Positions 20,601-29,851 of a DNA stretch of 64,000 bases are shown here, in pieces (the stretch's first letter is position 1; every line of letters starts with the position of its first letter). The notes under the pieces are model-generated. The model worked only from the letters and a program-made list of their open reading frames with translations, had not been told where the DNA came from and searched no databases. The stretch lies in contig VRVR01000015.1 in assembly GCA_009859145.1 (NCBI GenBank), positions 310,001 to 374,000 on the forward strand. The letters run 5' to 3'. Position numbers and translations under genes: made by a program. The stretch is from Andalucia godoyi. Its lineage: Eukaryota; Discoba; Jakobea; Jakobida; Andaluciidae.

Positions 20601-23148
20601 CCATTCCGATCCACGCAGGGCTTAAGAAGAGGGTGGCCACCACGCCCCAAATCAGCAGCGTGAAAAGAGCGCAATACAGCGCAACAGTTCCCAAACTGCT
20701 CGCAACAACGTCCGGAAGGTCATTGGTCTGACTGAACTTGTACACTGGGAAGATATACTCGCTCCAGACAATAAAGCAATGGGGATTCCGCAAGTGAACA
20801 TATAAGTGCATGGCAGCCAGCGCCATGAACAAGCAGAATATCGACGCCGCAAACATCGAAAAACCGCCAAAGGCATATGACGTGGCAAAGCCAATGCCAA
20901 CACCGATTCCGGCGAGTATCATGAGAATGCCTCCAACAACCTGCACATGACGTGGTGGTAAGTAATAGTTGTTCGAAACCCACCGAACAATCGTGAATAC
21001 TGCAGCGGCGGCGCCGAACAAGATGAACAAGAGGACGACGCCAGCGATAATGGACAACACGACGAAAACTGCGATCATGAATGCCACAAAACACGCCAAA
21101 GCAAAAGAAAGCAAAATGATAGAACTCGTCTGCAACTTCCACTTGTTATCCTTCCACACAATGAATCCAGAAACAGTGGAAACGAAGATTGGATAGGCAA
21201 GCACACAGAACAAAAGCACCAGCGCAGAATTGGATGGAACGCCGTTCAAACTGGTATAGTAGAATATGATGCCGTACAATATCAGCGTGATGAAGGAAAT
21301 GCTTTCGATAATCATGGAGAAGACAGACAACTTCAGCGTTTGGAACCATTCGACTACGGGTAAAAAGGAGAAAACGACAATCAAAGGACAAACGCAAATG
21401 CTCCATCCGATGAATGTCGGGCTCACAGTCGCCGCGATCAAGCCACCCCACGCAACGAACAAGGCCACAAACAAGAACGCCCACACCCATACAGATGGCT
21501 TCACCCACTTGTATTCGCCCTTTTTCCAAACCAAGTAAAAGTACAGGGCGCACAACAATGCGGGAAACGCAAAAATGAAACAAAACAAAACAATAAAGGA
21601 TCGTGTGATGAAGTATAACAGGAGCCCCTCAAGACCAGAGACAACAATTGCAGCAAGGGCGACCCATACCGACGGTTGCTTGAGGATCGCAAAACTGACC
21701 GCCCCGCAATTCACCGCGGCAGTCTTCACGGTGTCCTTCACGGTGTCCATCCGCTGCACGGACAATACGAACCCGGTGGAAAGGAGCCATTCCTGTCGGT
21801 AGAGCAGCCGCAACGTTGTCAATATGAACATGTATGGAATCAAGATCAGAATAGCTGCAACTCCGAATTCCCACTGCCCATGGGACTGGCCGTCCATTAC
21901 GGAAACTGTGGCAATTCCTGCAACCTTGGACACCGCGATCACACCAGCAATAAAGGGAATGGTTAGGAATAGCAGATTAAATTCCGGAGTCTGGAACACC
22001 TTCACCATCTCTCGCCGGGAGATTCTATTCGAACGCAGGTTCGTGAGTGTTTTCAAAGTGTCTTTCAATTTCACCAACGAGAACCCCATGGATAACTGAG
22101 GACTCTTCTTCTCCAAACTGACGCGATGATTGACCAGGGACGTGGAGAACAGCAGCCCGAAGAACACATAAAGCAGGCAGATGCCAAGGAACCAGACCTC
22201 GTCGCCAAATGAAAAGAGTGCGATACGACAAATCGTGGACACACCCAGAACTGCAAGAGGACTGACCAAGAAACCAGACGTAATGTACAGGGCCACATTG
22301 ATATCGATGAAGAGCACGCAGCCTCCCATGATGAAGCCCAGGTTCGAGGCTCCTCCGGTGGCGCCGTCAGGCGTCCTGAACTTCACAACAAGTGCATAGG
22401 CAAGCAGAATGCCAACCGATACGACATACAGGACTATAGATTTCATCTTTCGAGAAAACTGTCTTTTCACGGAAAATGAAGACACCGCAGACGTGCCAAA
22501 ACCGAGCTCAAACTCCCCATCGACCAGCGTATCCATTGTCTGGATGCAAGGAGCAGTAGACGGAAGCTCCACAGAGTCCTGTGTATTGTAGAATGTGATC
22601 ATCGTGATGCAGAGCATATTCAGCGCGAACATGATCGCCGAAACTCCGGTGAACGTAAACGGTTTCAGTCCAAACACCACCGTTAGCTCATACGCGACAA
22701 AGAACACCAATGACGATACCAGAAACGCATAGATGCCGCGCGACCACGGAAAGAAGCCCTGAGTCGCCCATCGCAACAAGGCCGAAGCGAACGGCAGGAT
22801 AAACCCTCCAAAAAAGAGCATCGTAAGGCCGACCACGACCGGCGATATTTTTGCACAGACAACAATCGACCACGCCAAAAGCAACCCGACTGGAGGAGCA
22901 ACCGTCAGGAAAACGAGCACGGGCTCCAAGACCGCCAGCGTCCATTTGAAATCCCACGGAATCTTCGCAACCGACTGAAGCTTTGCGATCCACACAGGCC
23001 ACCGAAACACATTCCAGTGAAGAAGGAACTGAAGTGATGAGAACGACAAGATCAGCATGATGAAAAACGGAAGCCCAAGGCTCAGAGCATACGAGCGGAA
23101 GAGAGTCTCGTCAAACTCGGAGTCCGACGTGCTGCTCTCCAGTGCCAT
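17671..23148 (-). CDS. DEK1-type transmembrane calpain
   Basis: 1825 residues. The N-terminal half (to ~910) holds roughly 20 or more hydrophobic helices. A soluble region with a very charged Glu/Arg/Lys coiled coil follows at ~1140-1370. The calpain protease core comes next: QGSLGDCWLLSAM with catalytic Cys1440, GHAYAIL with His1598 and RNPWGQGEWTG with Asn1618. The last ~170 residues resemble the C2-like calpain domain (NPQYLLKVTKPTTVYILL). This is the arrangement of plant DEK1 and related TML-calpains in ciliates and other protists, which act at the plasma membrane in growth and surface signalling. The full catalytic triad implies an active protease. Calcium and autolysis control are family knowledge. 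The frame is open throughout without introns. Confidence 0.92.
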   Translation of the reverse strand: MALESSTSDSEFDETLFRSYALSLGLPFFIMLILSFSSLQFLLHWNVFRWPVWIAKLQSVAKIPWDFKWTLAVLEPVLVFLTVAPPVGLLLAWSIVVCAKISPVVVGLTMLFFGGFILPFASALLRWATQGFFPWSRGIYAFLVSSLVFFVAYELTVVFGLKPFTFTGVSAIMFALNMLCITMITFYNTQDSVELPSTAPCIQTMDTLVDGEFELGFGTSAVSSFSVKRQFSRKMKSIVLYVVSVGILLAYALVVKFRTPDGATGGASNLGFIMGGCVLFIDINVALYITSGFLVSPLAVLGVSTICRIALFSFGDEVWFLGICLLYVFFGLLFSTSLVNHRVSLEKKSPQLSMGFSLVKLKDTLKTLTNLRSNRISRREMVKVFQTPEFNLLFLTIPFIAGVIAVSKVAGIATVSVMDGQSHGQWEFGVAAILILIPYMFILTTLRLLYRQEWLLSTGFVLSVQRMDTVKDTVKTAAVNCGAVSFAILKQPSVWVALAAIVVSGLEGLLLYFITRSFIVLFCFIFAFPALLCALYFYLVWKKGEYKWVKPSVWVWAFLFVALFVAWGGLIAATVSPTFIGWSICVCPLIVVFSFLPVVEWFQTLKLSVFSMIIESISFITLILYGIIFYYTSLNGVPSNSALVLLFCVLAYPIFVSTVSGFIVWKDNKWKLQTSSIILLSFALACFVAFMIAVFVVLSIIAGVVLLFILFGAAAAVFTIVRWVSNNYYLPPRHVQVVGGILMILAGIGVGIGFATSYAFGGFSMFAASIFCLFMALAAMHLYVHLRNPHCFIVWSEYIFPVYKFSQTNDLPDVVASSLGTVALYCALFTLLIWGVVATLFLSPAWIGMDVSSFALLCLFVCTVWFSRFVRHQLHLVSPYCPEPVIKACINSARNRYFNALISAKMIEDGPASAPEHSAHDHLLIDRVFYDLSLELAVKQYDAAEGSEATSPYPEVTLMRIEEKMPHVELKESEEIAKKYKSECNVAALCTEVFKADAEVRHAAIRFLKYFALVEMFVWLTGQSIMKADEARWSQFIAERLQSLYKQRDVFLSGNLNKKGPGDGGATGGVTGAGGAASSGSQGLPASPLPTASISAHDPGPATPANPRVTPLPVDLEQIAMVPVELRDQIILYEILQKQSLPSIKNEDRMAVQKDYKLYLEKKSEQKREDERKQKEDEEAERVRRQRLLEDEKKRKDEENRRRSEDDAIRLRLQEEERRRLEEEEEGNKRRLEEEQRKREELERIRLQNEEQRKREEIERLRLQKEQEEEEEEERRREAERKRRDQLERDATDADEEEEERRRKNAENERRREIERKRQEAVKRKQEEEEKAAQRKAEEEAKKKKEKEEEERRRKAETEKNRSSLSSADPDVIRLTEAVQSSKSNRTLFKDKVFSDRDAQAIGKSGFVWGRMNAEQRANADVIKAQNTDSSVAQGSLGDCWLLSAMTVVAMDRTRIEDMFLKPVGGSLKDCVIAGVYSVKLFVNGRQESVMVDDFLPYDDNRSGPAFAQSVHEGELWPAIVEKAFAKRFGGGSYSGIEGGFVHTGLTSLTGGIPESTKTSERLWQKMLTAFESGFLMGAGSSAGKDTDSSSEGIVQGHAYAILNVVEIDDIRLVRLRNPWGQGEWTGDYCDDSPLWTPRLRAKLGPMAPGVADDGAFYMSFEAFIENFPTLYLCRVVPKTWKKAEALGEWKGETAGGSVNNAAKFTKNPQYLLKVTKPTTVYILLAQVLDVVDASSFYHMGFMVFNKNGLRCAKATKSTLIHATTYSNMREVSAELTLEPGQYTIVPSTFDAGMERPFVLTAYSAIPDSIDGTLVWLDPANTAAA

Positions 23149-23773
23149 TTCCCCCTCGCCACAGTTGGAATTGCTCGATTATCCAGCAATTGAATGTCGA
23201 GAATACACGAAAGGAGGCAGGAAAAAAAAAGCGCAAATCAAAAATTTATAATATGAAAAGAAAAAGAAAGAAGAAAATACATATGAAAAATTAAATTTTA
23301 AAATAAAATAAAAAAATTTATTTAGTAAAGAGCAAAGAATGGATCGAAAGAATCGAAAGAAATACAGGGAAACGGATTCCGCAGCCGAAGGTTTCCTGAT
23401 GACCGACGAGCGACTGATCAGAGGAAAACCTTTTTGCACGGCGCTCGTACAGTTCGACCGCTTTGTGTGTGCATGAGCAACAAAACACGAGTGCACACAC
23501 GCAGGCAAATGGACATGTACAGTCGCTTTCATGGAGATTCGGTTTTTGCCGTTCTGAGCTTTTGGCATCCGAATCCCGTATTTCTGATTGGGCGTTTCGA
23601 TTCGATTCGATTCGATTCGTTTCTCTTTTCTTCCCAGTTTTCCATTCGTTTGACGGTCACTGTTTGTTGCTAACGCGGTGAAGAGGCAGCAAAAAAAGAG
23701 AGAGGAGGGAATACAGCTGGTGATGCGCGCGCGCGTGTGTGTGTATGTGTGACTGCGATTTGAGTGGTTGCAG
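23149..23773. other. Divergent intergenic region
   Basis: 625 nt between the calpain start (minus) and the TDP2-like start (plus). AT-rich near 23255-23330; a TTCGA repeat at about 23596-23619; a GT-rich run before the downstream ATG. No gene supported. Confidence 0.5.
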
Positions 23774-24646
23774 ATGTGGGAGTGGTTGAAGTCGAAGCGT
23801 GCCAAGCATGAGTGCTCGTCTTCTTTCTCCTTGGACACAGTGAAGCTGCTTACGTACAACGTGTGGTTTGATACGATGGCGAGAGAATTGCGGACGTCTG
23901 CGTTAGTTGCATGCTTGGTGGAAGAGAGTGCGGACGTAATGGGGCTGCAAGAAGTCACTCCAGAAGTCCTGATGCTGCTACTCGGATATCCTGCCCTCTG
24001 CTCCATGTATCCTTATTGGAGCACGAAGAGCGTGGCGGAGGTTCGGCCCTATCAGGTACTGATGCTTAGCAAGTGGCGGCCTGTTGATCACAGGAGTATT
24101 GCGCTTCCGACTTGTATGGGCCGCAAAGGCGAGATGATCCGGTTCGACATTGGTCCAAATAGCGATATGGCATTTTGGTGCGCAACAGTGCATCTCGAGT
24201 CGCTGAATTCTCAGGCAGTCCGACGCTCGCAACTGGATATTCTCTGCAGGGAGCTCTCAGCGAGTGCACAGAACCCGAAGCAGCCCGGAGGAAGGCTTTC
24301 TGTGCTCATGGGCGATTTCAATTATTTTGGAGATTGCGAAGATGCTGAAATCACAAGAAACGAATTCAAGGATGCCTGGCTGTTCTTGCATTCTGACAAG
24401 TCGCCGGACGACGGGTACACGTACGATTCTCATCGGAACCCAATGCTGTCACCAAAGTATCGCGACCGGCTTGACCGTGTCATTTGGGCATCGCTTCCCA
24501 GTTCGGGCGCAGCACACACTGCAAATTGGGCACCAACCGCAATGCGCATCATTGGAAATGTCCCTGGTCAGTACGGTCTTCCACCTAACCTTCTCATCTC
24601 CGATCACTACGGACTGGTTGCCGTGTTCCAACCGCAGGTCGTCTGA
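23774..24646 (+). CDS. TDP2-like endonuclease/exonuclease/phosphatase-family phosphodiesterase
   Basis: 290 residues from the first ATG. All four catalytic blocks of the Mg-dependent EEP superfamily in the TDP2 order are visible: TYNVWF (Asn29), LQEV (Glu60), MGDFN (Asp181, Asn183) and SDHYGL (Asp277, His278), plus HLES in the middle. TDP2 removes 5'-tyrosyl adducts left by topoisomerase II and also processes VPg-type links. This protein lacks the N-terminal UBA domain of human TDP2, so it is a catalytic-domain-only form; it could instead be a related EEP nuclease. The bases directly before the ATG read TTGCAG, like a 3' splice site, so a 5' UTR intron is possible. Confidence 0.8.
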   Translation: MWEWLKSKRAKHECSSSFSLDTVKLLTYNVWFDTMARELRTSALVACLVEESADVMGLQEVTPEVLMLLLGYPALCSMYPYWSTKSVAEVRPYQVLMLSKWRPVDHRSIALPTCMGRKGEMIRFDIGPNSDMAFWCATVHLESLNSQAVRRSQLDILCRELSASAQNPKQPGGRLSVLMGDFNYFGDCEDAEITRNEFKDAWLFLHSDKSPDDGYTYDSHRNPMLSPKYRDRLDRVIWASLPSSGAAHTANWAPTAMRIIGNVPGQYGLPPNLLISDHYGLVAVFQPQVV

Positions 24647-25299
24647 ACAACCGACGTACGCACTACGCTGCCCAACACACACGAAATAGTGACAATAAAA
24701 GTAAATCATTATTGCCTTAAATGCGAGTTTGACGCTGCTTGATGCACCAATTTTCCCCCCGAAAAAATTCCCGAATTGGCTTTCGGAGGGCTTCTCCAAT
24801 CCAAGACAAAATGATGCAAAACCTTCTTTTCGTTATGGCTTACAACGTAGTTTCGTTGTCGTTGACCCAATTTCTTGGTTGTGCGGCGTGCTGTTCGCGA
24901 ACATCAGCTTATATATATACTTCTTGGTGGAAGAATGCAGAGCACTGGGAATGCAGATGCAGAAAAGAGCCATCCAAAGGCTCGCTCTGTCTACGAATCA
25001 TCTTCAGCTCTTGTTTCCCGCGTATGCTTTTCCTCCTTCAAAAAAAGTGATTGCTACTTCTTTGGTGCAATTAGGGTAGCTGTAGTACTCATTGTGCGGT
25101 TGTGTATGTGTATGTGTATGTGTGCGTGCGATTTGTAGATGACCTTGCTGCACCAAACTGTGCATTCGTTTTTCCGAAATCTAGCAAATAATCAAGTCGA
25201 TGTTTGTATGTTGGCTTTTTTATTTTTATTTTTATTTGAGGTGTTTTGTTCTTTGCTGAGCAGCTTCTCTTTCTCTCATTGTTTGTTCTGCTTCACGTC
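24647..25299. other. Intergenic
   Basis: 653 nt with no recognised gene. It contains TATATATAC near 24910, short TGTATG repeats near 25100-25125 and a TTTTTA run near 25215. Small open frames show no family resemblance. Confidence 0.45.
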
Positions 25300-26184
25300 A
25301 TGACATCATTTTCCTCCTTACTCATGCGATCATGTGTCGAAGCATTGAATTCTGTCCAAAACATTCTTCAAATATGCAGGAAAGACGACGAGTTGATTGC
25401 GCAGTCGCGGGAGCTTGTGCAGACATCACAGGCGCTGGTGACTCGAAAGCTGTCCCTGCCCGCGCTTTCCGACCACGCCCGGAAGCTGTTTCCAGGAGAC
25501 GTTCATAAGAGGTTTTACGATGCTGGACGGCTGAAGCGCGGGTTGTGGAGACGCGAGGTGGTGCTTCGATACATGCATCAACATTACGATGTCCGATACC
25601 GATGCTTTCGCGCTGGGGTCCAAGACCAGAGGATGTGCACAGACTGCCAGACCAAGACACTTTCGTTCCACGGTCCGCTGGATCCGTTTGCGAGATATTT
25701 GCTGCGATTCAAGGATTTTTCGCAGGTTCTTGTGGACAACATAAACATTCTGGACGCGAGTGGGCCAATCAGCAGATTTGCGCGGTTCATGATGCGGCGC
25801 ACCATCCTCTTGCGAATCGGAGGGAATAGGAGTGTCAGCATCCAGTTTCAGAGAAGGGTCGACGCGCAAGTGTGGTTTGTCTCGTCTTTTGACATCGAGA
25901 TGCCAAATACGCCGCTGGAGGTCGATGAGCTGAAGCTGGATTGGTTCCGGAGGTTCTTCAATACTCGCGGACCAATGTCTGCGGAAGCAGCTGCGCAGAC
26001 TCTCGTAGCCGCCCTGGCATCCTTCGCCATTGTCCAGTCCAGCACTCCATCTGTCGGAGGGATCAACGCGAATGTTAATGTTAGTGCCTTGGACACTGCC
26101 CTGCCGGCGTCGGAGCCTGCTGAAAGAATCGTCTCTGACCCGGCGCTCAATCCGAGTACTGCCCATTCGTTTTCGAATACATGA
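25300..26184 (+). CDS. Hypothetical protein, 294 residues
   Basis: I do not recognise this family. The ATG at 25300 is the first in frame; the frame is open for 54 nt before it. The protein looks real: mixed polar and hydrophobic composition with no low complexity until the last ~60 residues. An N-terminal helical stretch (~5-45) is followed by an Arg-rich middle (LKRGLWRREVVLRYMHQHYDVRYRC), a single CTDC pair near residue 110, and a region with alternating strands (ILLRIGGNRSVSIQFQRRV...VWFVSSFDIEMP). The tail is Ala/Ser/Asn-rich. No signal peptide or clear membrane helix. It is convergent with Sec31, whose stop lies about 50 nt away. Confidence 0.65.
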   Translation: MTSFSSLLMRSCVEALNSVQNILQICRKDDELIAQSRELVQTSQALVTRKLSLPALSDHARKLFPGDVHKRFYDAGRLKRGLWRREVVLRYMHQHYDVRYRCFRAGVQDQRMCTDCQTKTLSFHGPLDPFARYLLRFKDFSQVLVDNINILDASGPISRFARFMMRRTILLRIGGNRSVSIQFQRRVDAQVWFVSSFDIEMPNTPLEVDELKLDWFRRFFNTRGPMSAEAAAQTLVAALASFAIVQSSTPSVGGINANVNVSALDTALPASEPAERIVSDPALNPSTAHSFSNT

Positions 26185-26234
26185 CGATAATAAAAAAATT
26201 AAAAAAAAACCGAGTAGTTTTAACTAATTTTAGC

Positions 26235-29200
26235 TTATTGAAGCTTGATCTTCAGATCAACAAGGAATTGCTTCAAACCTTTTGCCCAGACCGACGTCTC
26301 GTTCCAGTGATCAGTGGTCAGCTTCCCAAGCACTTCAGACGCCCTAGCAACATCCCTTGCACGAATTGCGTTCGTAATGTCATCCACAATGGCAAGTACG
26401 GTCGCAGAAATACCATCGCTTGCCAGGGCTCGGAACAAAGTCAGCAGAGCCTTCCCTACAAATTCCTTCTTGCGAGGATCAGCATTGGCATACGCCCAGG
26501 CATACACTTCCTGCAAAAACTTGGCAGATGCGCCGCCCTTGCTCTCAGGAATGAAGCTGTCCACCTGGAATTCCTCCACGGTGAGAACCGCCGGGGCTGC
26601 AGGGGCACTCGGTGCAGTCGCGATTGGAGATGTCTGGTGTTGCTGGTAGTCTGCGGCAGGAGCCTGGTAGGCACCCGCATGTGTCACAGGTGCGACATGT
26701 GCGGGAGTCGCAGGAACAGCAGTGGCAGGCATCGATGCTGAAGGACCAAGAGGAAGGGAGGCGGGAGTAGCAGTGGATGCCAGGGTAGGAGCAGAGGCAG
26801 GGGCAGCAAATTGCGATGCATGCTCGTAATGGGAGTGACTCATGGGTGCAGCAGACTGCGACACAGAATTTGAATACGCAGCTTGTTGGTAAGCTTCCGT
26901 CACTGATCGACGTCCAGAAGAGGCATTATACTGACCCGCAGGATCGTGCGCATAGTGATGACCCTGAGATAAATGCTCATACTGCGACTGAACTGGAGTG
27001 GAAACAGCAGGCACCGCAGCGGCAGCAGGGGCGACTGCAGGCGCAACCAATGCTGCATCCAAACGATCTCGCAGCTCGCGTGCGTCCGACAGCAATGGAT
27101 CGGAGTCCATGGCGGCTCCAATGACGGCAATGAACTTCCGTGCCAAAGCAAGTCTGCCTTGCGCAGCCAGACGGGTTGCATAGTCCAACGCATGCTGTGC
27201 GAACTGATGCGTCGCTGATGCTGCCGATGACGGCCGTTCAGGAGCAGAAAATTGTATGGAAATTTGCAGAACGCACGCCTTCTCCATATAGTCCGCAGTA
27301 TGGTCCCACAAAGCCAGACACTTATCCATATCGCCAGCACACATGTAGCAGACCACAGCACGTTCAACTTCGCCAGAAGCCTCCAAACGAGAACCCAGCA
27401 TCCCAACAAGACTCGAAAACGACTCCTGAGATGCGTAGGAACACAACACTGCAAGAACATCTTTCCAAGACGAGGCAATGTCTTCAATGGATTGAATCAA
27501 GTGATCGAATGTTCCGTTCACCACAGAGGACACAATGCGGCCATACTTGCTCTGCGATCGATCTCGACTCGCTGTCAGTGAATCCAAATACGCTCTGCGG
27601 GTCTTTTCCCACAGCGAACCGTTATGGGGGTCGCAAGACGCAAGCAACAGTGCATCCGCCCAAGCAGAAGCTCGTATGCATCGTGCTACCGCATCGGGAA
27701 AATCACGAGTCACAACGGATCGGGTGAGAGCAGCAAGCGTACCAGCGCCGAGATTCATGCCACCAAAAGAGTCCGTCACACTTTCAAACAACGCATCCTC
27801 ATTTGACGTGGTAGCAGTTGCGTTGGGAGAAAACACACTAGTCTCGTTTGCATCCCACTTGGCTTCGGGCTGTGCAGTATGAGACCCCTCGTCGCTCGAT
27901 TCCAAGATCGCCGGGGCTGCATCATCAACGTATCCCAAGTGCTTCATGAGCACGTTGCGGGTGTCGCGCGTAAACAAAATGCCGAGGATTTTCCAGATCT
28001 GCGCTTCCTTGGCATGCCCTCTGGACTCATACTCGACAGTCTTCTTTTGGCAGTATGCAGAAAGCGGAGCCGTGTGACCGTCGGAAGTATATACAGACAA
28101 TGCAATATCAAGATCTTCAGCACGAGCCACAAACTCCGGGTCAGTAATGACAGTTTTCAGGGCCCCGACGGATTTCTTTGTGGCTGCGTCCCAAGATACG
28201 GAAACCAGTTTCCCTCCAAAACCAAACGAGGCGCTGGCCGGTCTCCGGAGCCATTTAGGAGCATACGGCGGGACACCAGAGATGGTGTTCCAGTTTGCAC
28301 CCTGCATGGTCAGTACCGATATCTTCCCGTCAAAGGACCCAGTGGCCACAATAGAAGGAGACTTGGGTGACCAAATCGCTCTATGAACCCAGTTGTCGGA
28401 CGCGGGAAGCTCGGCAACCTGGCGACCATCTTCCGGATTCCAGCAGATGACCCGGTTGTCCCTGCCGCAGGACAGCAACAATCCGGCATCATCCGGGCAC
28501 CAGGCGAGAGACAGAATTCCAGCAGAGTGACCTTCAAGAACACGAATGGGGGCCACAGCCGTTCTCAAATCCCAAATCTGGACCACAGGCGATGCGTCGT
28601 CTTCCGAGGCAACCGCAACTTGGGTCGCATTCTCTGGGTTCCACGAGATTGCAGAGCAGCGCAGCTTTCTGTTCTTGTCAGCAAACGTAAAAACAGGTCT
28701 CTTTTGCTTGAGATCCCAGACAACAGAGAGGCCATTGATGGAAGTCGAGCCCAAAATGTGCGCAACTTTGCGGTTCCACGCAACATCGCTGACCTCCTCG
28801 GTGTGGGGATTCCTGCCACCCGGGGCAGCCCAAGCACCCGACGACTCACCAAGAGTCCAGATGTACACCTGTCCATCCGCGCCGCCGGATGCGAGCATGC
28901 TCGGCTGGAACGGATTGAACTGCAACGCCCGAACATCGCCTTCGTGTTTCTTCAGCAGAATCGGCTCCATCGTGGAATCAGAGCCTTGGGACGGCGGAGA
29001 GTTAAAGAACTCCTCTCCATTCACATTTACAGAGCTCGCTGTTGGCGGTTGATACGACGAAATCATATTGTCGGCATTCCAAAGCTGAATGGAACCATCC
29101 ACAAGCGCTCCAGCTATCAGCGATCCGCCCCAATCCAGCCTGCTGAACCGCTCTGGCGCATCAATTGTAGCAACAATAGACATATCACGTGTGTCCAAGT

Positions 29201-29345
29201 TGTTGAGACCGCAGGAAAAGATCTCCAATTTCGCAGACGCAGAGAAATCAGCATCGAATGATCCTGCCATGGACCCAGCCACAAGGTGGCTTCCAGATGG
29301 ACTCCATGCAAATGTTGCAGTTCGAGATACCTGCTTCAAAAACAT
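26235..29345 (-). CDS. SEC31: COPII coat outer-layer subunit Sec31
   Basis: 1036 residues, at the short end for Sec31 (often 1100-1300). The N-terminus starts like the family (KQVSRTATFAWSPSGSHLVAG). WD40 repeats to about residue 345 include DVRALQFNPFQPSMLASGG, SDVAWNRKVAHILGS, ISWNPENATQVAVASEDD and SLAWCPDDAGLLLSCGRD. A helical ACE1-type domain (~400-760) is followed by a Pro/Ala/Gln-rich linker (~780-925) that in other species binds Sec23. A C-terminal helical domain (~935-1036) resembles the SRA1-like end of Sec31. With Sec13 it builds the outer cage of ER-to-Golgi vesicles. The start is the first ATG. Confidence 0.93.
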   Translation of the reverse strand: MFLKQVSRTATFAWSPSGSHLVAGSMAGSFDADFSASAKLEIFSCGLNNLDTRDMSIVATIDAPERFSRLDWGGSLIAGALVDGSIQLWNADNMISSYQPPTASSVNVNGEEFFNSPPSQGSDSTMEPILLKKHEGDVRALQFNPFQPSMLASGGADGQVYIWTLGESSGAWAAPGGRNPHTEEVSDVAWNRKVAHILGSTSINGLSVVWDLKQKRPVFTFADKNRKLRCSAISWNPENATQVAVASEDDASPVVQIWDLRTAVAPIRVLEGHSAGILSLAWCPDDAGLLLSCGRDNRVICWNPEDGRQVAELPASDNWVHRAIWSPKSPSIVATGSFDGKISVLTMQGANWNTISGVPPYAPKWLRRPASASFGFGGKLVSVSWDAATKKSVGALKTVITDPEFVARAEDLDIALSVYTSDGHTAPLSAYCQKKTVEYESRGHAKEAQIWKILGILFTRDTRNVLMKHLGYVDDAAPAILESSDEGSHTAQPEAKWDANETSVFSPNATATTSNEDALFESVTDSFGGMNLGAGTLAALTRSVVTRDFPDAVARCIRASAWADALLLASCDPHNGSLWEKTRRAYLDSLTASRDRSQSKYGRIVSSVVNGTFDHLIQSIEDIASSWKDVLAVLCSYASQESFSSLVGMLGSRLEASGEVERAVVCYMCAGDMDKCLALWDHTADYMEKACVLQISIQFSAPERPSSAASATHQFAQHALDYATRLAAQGRLALARKFIAVIGAAMDSDPLLSDARELRDRLDAALVAPAVAPAAAAVPAVSTPVQSQYEHLSQGHHYAHDPAGQYNASSGRRSVTEAYQQAAYSNSVSQSAAPMSHSHYEHASQFAAPASAPTLASTATPASLPLGPSASMPATAVPATPAHVAPVTHAGAYQAPAADYQQHQTSPIATAPSAPAAPAVLTVEEFQVDSFIPESKGGASAKFLQEVYAWAYANADPRKKEFVGKALLTLFRALASDGISATVLAIVDDITNAIRARDVARASEVLGKLTTDHWNETSVWAKGLKQFLVDLKIKLQ

Positions 29346-29851
29346 GCTGTGTCAAAACCGCTTTTGCCCGAAGCGATCTCTATCAGACAAGCAAACAAAC
29401 AGAAACAGAAACAGAAACAGAAACAGAAACAGAGAACAAAAAAATATTAAAAAAATGAAGAAGGAGAAGAATGAAAAGAAAGCAAGAAAGAAAGACAAAA
29501 CAGCACACACAGCAATTGGAATGAATAAACGAAATAATAGAAGATGAAAAAGTGGATTCAAAAAAAACTTGAAACTATGAGGGAATGACACGTGACAGTG
29601 TCAGAGGGGTCATCGTGCAAGGGCTGACAAAAAAGCAGCAAAAGAGAAGAAAAATAATAATAATAAAGCTTGGCATGCAGAGCCGTTTTTACAACAGGTA
29701 GAAGGGGCGCTTTCTGTTTTTTTGTGCTTGTGTTTGGATACTCGCGTTCTGCAAACTGCGAAAACAGTAACGGTCAGTAGATGTGAACTGCGAGGTAATC
29801 AACATTTTGTACAATTAGAGGACTGGGGAAATGCACGCTCTTGAGCATAAT
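29346..29851. other. Intergenic between Sec31 and the His/Gln-rich gene
   Basis: 506 nt; A-rich with an AACAGA repeat at 29396-29433 and A/G runs to about 29550. No gene seen. It contains the Sec31 promoter (minus strand). Confidence 0.5.

Noticed and set aside
23395-23425. C/D-box-like TGATGA...CTGA
   Set aside because: The two boxes are only ~11 nt apart and no terminal stem or guide region is visible.
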